From an uncultured Collinsella sp. (GTDB lineage Bacteria; Actinomycetota; Coriobacteriia; Coriobacteriales; Coriobacteriaceae), in assembly GCA_900768265.1 (NCBI GenBank), contig CAAGCF010000036.1, positions 62,001-126,000 of the forward strand: 64,000 bases of DNA. The letters run 5' to 3'. The notes beneath the pieces are model-generated. The model did no database searches and was not told the DNA's origin. It saw only the letters and a program-made list of their open reading frames with translations. The position numbers and the translations under genes were made by a program. Positions 60,174 to 64,000 of this stretch are shown here, piece by piece. The first letter of the stretch is position 1; every line of letters begins with the position of its first letter.

Positions 60174-62351
60174 ATGAACCTCCGCTCATCTCTCGCCTGC
60201 ACCTCGAGCGATATCGCTCGCTGGGGGCTGCGCTCCGTCCTCAAGCGCCAGGGTGGCGTGCTTCCCGGCCGTATCGCCATGAAGATCGACCCCGAGCTGC
60301 TAAGCGACCTCGCAAGCCTAGTCGACCGCAGCGTGGTGATCACCGGCACCAACGGCAAGACCACGACCTCCAACCTCATCGCCGACGCAGTTGCTGCCAG
60401 CGGCGCTACCGTGGTGTGCAACCGTGCCGGCAACAATATGGAGCCTGGTGTGGTGGGTGCTCTGCTCGAGGCCCGCGGCGGCCTTAAGCACACCAGCAGC
60501 GGCAAGCGCGTGGGCGTTTTTGAGTGCGACGAGCTCTACACCGTACGCGTTCTGCCCAAACTCAAGCCGACGTACTTTGTGCTGCTCAACCTGTTCCGCG
60601 ACCAGCTGGACCGTTACGGCGAGATCGACCATACCCAGGACGTCATCGCCCACGCGCTGGAGCTTTCACCGGCAACGACGCTCATCTACAACGCAGACGA
60701 CCCGCTATGTGCCGCAATCGCCGCGCGCGTTCCCAATGCAAGCATCGCCTTTGGCATCGACGGCGCCACCGACACCGAATCCGACCGCATTAGCGACTCG
60801 CGTTTTTGCTCACAGTGCAACGCGCCGTTGAAGTACGACTATGTGCAGTACGGACAGCTTGGCGCATACCATTGCCCCTCGTGCGGCTGGGCCCGCCCTG
60901 GGCTTGTCCGTCGCGTGACGGGCGTGGAGCTCGGCTGCGACGGCTACGGCTTTGACCTGGTCTTTGGATCTGCGCCCGACGCGGCTGCCGTACACATCGC
61001 CACACGCTACAACGGCCTGTATATGGTCTACAACGTAGCCGCAGCCTTCTTCGCCGCCCACGAGCTGGGCGTGGACGCGGCGCATCTGCAGCCCACGCTC
61101 GACGCCTACGTGCCAGCAGGTGGTCGCATGGGCCGTTGGAATATCGCCGGCCGTACCGTCGAGGCAAACCTGGCCAAAAATCCCGTTGGTTTCGATCGCC
61201 AGATTCAGTCCATTAAAACAGCAGGCGGCAGGCTCTGCGCCTTCTTCCTCAACGACAACGATGCCGACGGCCACGATGTATCGTGGATCTACGACGTCGA
61301 CTTTGAGCGCATCGCCGACACAACGGGACTTGTCGCCTTTGCCGGCGGCACGCGCGCGCACGACATGCAGGTGCGCCTCAAGTACGCCGGCATCGATGCC
61401 GCCATCATCTCGAATATCGAGCAGGCGATCGGCGCCGTGGCAGACGAGGAGGCTGGCGACACTTTCTATGCCGTCGCCAACTACACGGCCTTTCCGCCGC
61501 TGGTCAAGGAGCTCGATGGGCTCAAAGACACCGATGCGGCTACGGTTGCCGCCCACGCTGCAACGTGCGCCGATGGCAGTGCCGTCCCCACCGACGTCGC
61601 TCCGACCGAGCTTTCGCGCCCCCTGCGCATCGTCTATCTGTATCCCGACGCCCTCAACCTCTACGGCGACGGCGGCAACGTCATCGCCCTCGAGCGCCGC
61701 TGCGCCTGGCGTGGCATCCCCGTTCGCGTGGACGAGGTTCGCATGGGCGAGGTGCTCGATCTCGCCGACGCCGACATCGTCATGATGGGCGGCGGCTCCG
61801 ATCGCGACCAGCTGGCCGTGGCGCACGAGCTGCTCGCTCAAAAAGACAAGGTCGCGGCCTATGTTGAGGACGGCGGCTCGCTGCTTGCTATCTGCGGCAG
61901 CTATCAGCTGCTCGGCCGTTCGTACTATATGGGCGAGAATCGCGTCGAGGGCCTGGGCGTCATTGCCGCCGAAACCGTGCGCGGCTCCAACCGCCTGATC
62001 GGCAACGTCGCCGTCAAGACCGACCTGGCACCCGAGCCCTTTGTGGGATTCGAGAACCACGGCGGCCGCACCCTGCTCGATACAGAGGCCACGCCGCTCG
62101 GAACGTCCGTCGTCGCGGGCACCGGCAACAACGGCGACGATGGCTTTGAGGGTCTGATCTACAAGGGAGTCATCGGCACGTACCTGCACGGACCAGCGCT
62201 ACCCAAGAACCCCGAACTCACCGACTGGCTCATTACCCACGCCCTCGAGCGCCGCGGCGACGCACAGGCCACAGCCCTGCTGCCGCTCAAGCCCCTCGAC
62301 GACACCTACGAGCACACCGCCCACGACGCCGCCATGAAGCTCCTCCCTTAG
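60174..62351 (+). CDS. MurT-GatD fusion: lipid II isoglutaminyl synthase
   Basis: This 725-residue protein joins both subunits of the lipid II amidation enzyme, which are separate in Staphylococcus. The MurT part has the ATP loop VVITGTNGKTTTSN (about 57-69), a four-Cys ribbon CSQCNAPLKYD...CPSCG (about 212-240) and a DUF1727-like C-terminal part. From about residue 480 the GatD glutaminase follows (RIVYLYPDALNLYGDGGNVIALE, nucleophile Cys574 in LAICGSYQLLG, GTYLHGP with the catalytic His). The reaction amidates D-Glu of the peptidoglycan stem to D-isoglutamine. A terminator follows. Confidence 0.9.
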   Translation: MNLRSSLACTSSDIARWGLRSVLKRQGGVLPGRIAMKIDPELLSDLASLVDRSVVITGTNGKTTTSNLIADAVAASGATVVCNRAGNNMEPGVVGALLEARGGLKHTSSGKRVGVFECDELYTVRVLPKLKPTYFVLLNLFRDQLDRYGEIDHTQDVIAHALELSPATTLIYNADDPLCAAIAARVPNASIAFGIDGATDTESDRISDSRFCSQCNAPLKYDYVQYGQLGAYHCPSCGWARPGLVRRVTGVELGCDGYGFDLVFGSAPDAAAVHIATRYNGLYMVYNVAAAFFAAHELGVDAAHLQPTLDAYVPAGGRMGRWNIAGRTVEANLAKNPVGFDRQIQSIKTAGGRLCAFFLNDNDADGHDVSWIYDVDFERIADTTGLVAFAGGTRAHDMQVRLKYAGIDAAIISNIEQAIGAVADEEAGDTFYAVANYTAFPPLVKELDGLKDTDAATVAAHAATCADGSAVPTDVAPTELSRPLRIVYLYPDALNLYGDGGNVIALERRCAWRGIPVRVDEVRMGEVLDLADADIVMMGGGSDRDQLAVAHELLAQKDKVAAYVEDGGSLLAICGSYQLLGRSYYMGENRVEGLGVIAAETVRGSNRLIGNVAVKTDLAPEPFVGFENHGGRTLLDTEATPLGTSVVAGTGNNGDDGFEGLIYKGVIGTYLHGPALPKNPELTDWLITHALERRGDAQATALLPLKPLDDTYEHTAHDAAMKLLP

Positions 62352-62358
62352 CACCTCA

Positions 62359-62396
62359 CCACCACAAATGGGACAGGCACCTTTGTGGTGGTTTTT
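62359..62396 (+). terminator. Terminator of the MurT-GatD gene
   Basis: CCACCACAAA (62359-62368) pairs with TTTGTGGTGG (62382-62391), followed by TTTTT. The loop contains GGGACAGGCACC, in the style of the dispersed CAAAGG hairpins. Confidence 0.85.
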
Positions 62397-62451
62397 CAAT
62401 CTGCCAACGATATGTGAACGGATAAAAAAGTCTGCTATACTCTTTCCCGCT

Positions 62452-62528
62452 GTCCCCATCGTCTAGCGGCCAAGGACGCCACCCTTTCAAGGTGGATATC
62501 GCGGGTTCGAATCCCGCTGGGGGCACCA
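62452..62528 (+). tRNA. tRNA-Glu (UUC anticodon)
   Basis: The 77-base gene has acceptor GTCCCCA pairing with TGGGGGC, D-arm with TAGCGGCCAAGGACG, anticodon stem CCACC/GGTGG with loop CTTTCAA (anticodon TTC at 62486-62488), and T-arm GCGGGTTCGAATCCCGC. CCA is encoded at 62526-62528. It is followed at once by a terminator hairpin. Confidence 0.96.
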
Positions 62529-62540
62529 TTTGAAATCTGA

Positions 62541-62572
62541 AGCCCGTTACCAATTCGGTGACGGGCTTTTTC
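62541..62572 (+). terminator. Terminator after tRNA-Glu
   Basis: AGCCCGTTACC (62541-62551) and GGTGACGGGCT (62557-62567) with a 5-base loop are followed by TTTTC. One T-G pair is within the stem. Confidence 0.88.
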
Positions 62573-62581
62573 TTCCCCAAC

Positions 62582-62617
62582 GCCGGGATTCGAACCCGAC
62601 AGGGTGCGAATCCCGGC
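62582..62617. repeat. Inverted repeat resembling a reversed tRNA T-arm
   Basis: GCCGGGATTCG (62582-62592) and CGAATCCCGGC (62607-62617) pair across AACCCGACAGGGTG. The minus-strand reading GTCGGGTTCGAATCCCGGC is close to the T-arm of the tRNA just upstream, in the opposite orientation. No full tRNA structure can be folded here. Confidence 0.6.
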
Positions 62618-62660
62618 AAATCGGCGGCAAAACGGACTCCAAAGCGTCCTTCTCAAACAA

Positions 62661-62695
62661 AAAGCCGGGGCCCGCGCGATGCGGACCCCGGCTTT
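62661..62695 (-). terminator. Terminator of the glutamine synthetase gene (minus strand)
   Basis: AAAGCCGGGGCCCGC (62661-62675) and GCGGACCCCGGCTTT (62681-62695) form a long stem with one C/A mismatch. The minus strand continues TTTTTGTTTGAG. It lies 28 bp after the glutamine synthetase stop. Confidence 0.88.
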
Positions 62696-62722
62696 CAACC
62701 GTGACGGTATGCTGTCCCAGTC

Positions 62723-64000
62723 CTACACGTAGAACAGGATGTCGTCGTAGGTCGGAACCGGCCAGTAGTCGGCAGCCACGATCTCCTCCATGGCATCCAC
62801 GGCGGCGCGCAGCGTATCCATAGCGGGAACGACCTCGTGTGCATACACATTGGCCTGCTCCTGGCCATCGAGGGCCTCGGCCTTCTGATGCACGGCGTCG
62901 AGCGCCTTGATGGAGTCGTTGATGGCGGTGATGCCGTTGCAAAGCTTGTTGAGCGTGTTCTGCTCGCACTGCATGGCGGCCTCAGCACCGGCGGCACGAA
63001 TAGTCTCAAGGCCCTTAGCGACCTTGGTGGCGTAGGCGGTAATGACCGGGCGATAGGTACGACGCGCCTCGCGAACCATCGTGGTAGCCTCGATGTTCAT
63101 GAGCTTGTTGTACTTCTCGAGCTTGCAGTCGTAACGGCACTGGGCCTCGGCCTTGGTCAGGACGCCCGTCTCCTCAAAGAGCGCGATAGCCTTATCGGAA
63201 ACAAAGGCGGGCAGAGCGTCGGCCGTGGTCTTGTTGTTGGCAAGGCCGCGCTTCTCGGCCTCGACGGGCCACTCATCGGAGTAGCCGTCACCGGAGAAGA
63301 GGATGCGCTGGTGGTCGGTCAGGACCTTCTTGCAGTACTCGAGCGCGGCGTCCTGGAAATCATCCTCGGGCGTACCCTCAAGGGCATCGGCGAAGGACTT
63401 GAGCGACTTGGCCACGGCGGCATCGAGCACCAGGTTGGAGTCGGAGACGTTCTGCTCGGAGCCGCAGGCACGGAACTCGAACTTGTTGCCAGTGAAGGCG
63501 AACGGGGAGGTGCGGTTGCGGTCGGTGTTGTCCTGCATCAGCTTGGGCAGGGTATCGGCGCCCAGGTCGAGCACGCCGCGCGTGGCATGGACGGAAGCCT
63601 TGCCATCGATGATCTTCTCGACGACCTCGGTAAGCTGGTCGCCCAGGAAGATGGACATAATCGCCGGAGGAGCCTCGTTGGCGCCCAGACGATGATCGTT
63701 GCCGGCCGAGGCAACGGAGGCACGCAGGAGCTCCTGATAGTTATCGACGGCCTCGATCACCGCGGTGAGGAAGACGATGAACTGCAGGTTGTCGAGCGGG
63801 GTGTCGCCCGGGTCGAGCAGGTTCTCGGACTCGGTGCCAAGCGACCAGTTGTTGTGCTTGCCCGAACCGTTGATGCCCTCGAAGGGCTTCTCGTGCAGCA
63901 GGCAGACCAAGTCGTGGCGGGAGGCAATGAGCTTCATCTTCTCCATCATGACCAGATTCTGGTCGATGGCCTCGTTGACCTCGCCATAGACCGGTGCGAG
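62723..64000 (-). CDS. glnN: Glutamine synthetase type III (5' end cut by window)
   Basis: The visible 425 residues are the C-terminal part of a GS type III, which makes glutamine from glutamate, ammonia and ATP. Family stretches seen are LHEKPFEGINGSGKHNNWSL, LGANEAPPAIMSIFLGDQL, NTDRNRTSPFAFTGNKFEFR and a long C-terminal helical region ending VPTYDDILFYV. The reading frame is open to the right edge (LAPVYGEVNEAIDQN), so the N-terminal roughly 280 residues lie outside. Type III enzymes are about 700 residues. A terminator follows on the minus strand. Confidence 0.94.
   Translation of the reverse strand, partial: LAPVYGEVNEAIDQNLVMMEKMKLIASRHDLVCLLHEKPFEGINGSGKHNNWSLGTESENLLDPGDTPLDNLQFIVFLTAVIEAVDNYQELLRASVASAGNDHRLGANEAPPAIMSIFLGDQLTEVVEKIIDGKASVHATRGVLDLGADTLPKLMQDNTDRNRTSPFAFTGNKFEFRACGSEQNVSDSNLVLDAAVAKSLKSFADALEGTPEDDFQDAALEYCKKVLTDHQRILFSGDGYSDEWPVEAEKRGLANNKTTADALPAFVSDKAIALFEETGVLTKAEAQCRYDCKLEKYNKLMNIEATTMVREARRTYRPVITAYATKVAKGLETIRAAGAEAAMQCEQNTLNKLCNGITAINDSIKALDAVHQKAEALDGQEQANVYAHEVVPAMDTLRAAVDAMEEIVAADYWPVPTYDDILFYV

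Noticed and set aside
62582..62617. Second tRNA gene
   Set aside because: Only a T-arm-like stem is present; acceptor, D and anticodon arms cannot be folded.

Overview
This window is a high-GC bacterial chromosome segment whose gene content and codon use fit a Coriobacteriia gut actinobacterium, most likely Collinsella or a close relative. That placement is an inference from the gene set: a fused MurT-GatD, a type III glutamine synthetase, an ACGX-type radical-SAM peptide system, an LAGTG-type cell-wall anchor and short G+C-rich dispersed hairpins. I could not run a search. Both ends cut a gene: prfC at the left and glutamine synthetase III at the right.

Layout. 1-5.1 kb: the 5' part of prfC, a 376-bp array of alternating 15-bp sites at a 40-bp pitch, a GntR/ABC export operon and a methyltransferase. 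5.1-14.6 kb: a ClC channel, a LOG-family hydrolase, a small K+ channel, a large hybrid histidine kinase with two solute-binding domains, a flavin-type protein, a PatB-type aminotransferase, TrmO, an XRE-zinc ribbon-TipAS regulator and a glutaredoxin. 14.6-19 kb: a radical-SAM/SPASM maturase, an FMN-barrel/ferredoxin fusion and a Cys-Gly repeat peptide (ACGX system), divergent from an HxlR regulator. Next come a Zn-macrodomain and a SirTM sirtuin with overlapping genes, then a tRNA-dihydrouridine synthase. 20-25 kb: an unknown membrane protein bracketed by two long hairpin elements of one family, and a very large fused ABC transporter. 25-32.3 kb: a sulfur/redox block (CoA-disulfide reductase-rhodanese, rhodanese, Crp/Fnr regulator, TlpA lipoprotein, membrane 4Fe-4S protein, a tiny CD1871A-type CXXC protein) and a divergent two-component system. 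32.3-40 kb: a GMP synthase lacking its glutaminase domain, a LuxR regulator, a 1455-residue anchored surface protein, and an XRE/DUF6773 pair. 40-45 kb: a divergent type II topoisomerase pair. 45-54 kb: a CMD-cupin and a flavin reductase under a MerR regulator, full-length guaA, asparaginase, an XRE regulator/small protein pair sharing a perfect palindrome, YchF and a polyferredoxin. 54-64 kb: two glycerol dehydrogenases and an iron alcohol dehydrogenase, two helical-repeat proteins, MurT-GatD, tRNA-Glu and glutamine synthetase.

Three families of dispersed inverted repeats sit mostly at gene 3' ends. One contributes the last codons of a histidine kinase. The array at 1.5-1.9 kb and the two hairpins around the 20.5-21.6 kb gene show compensated arm changes, so pairing itself appears to be conserved. 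These, with the ACGX peptide locus and the XRE-TipAS fusion, are the best candidates for undescribed biology.
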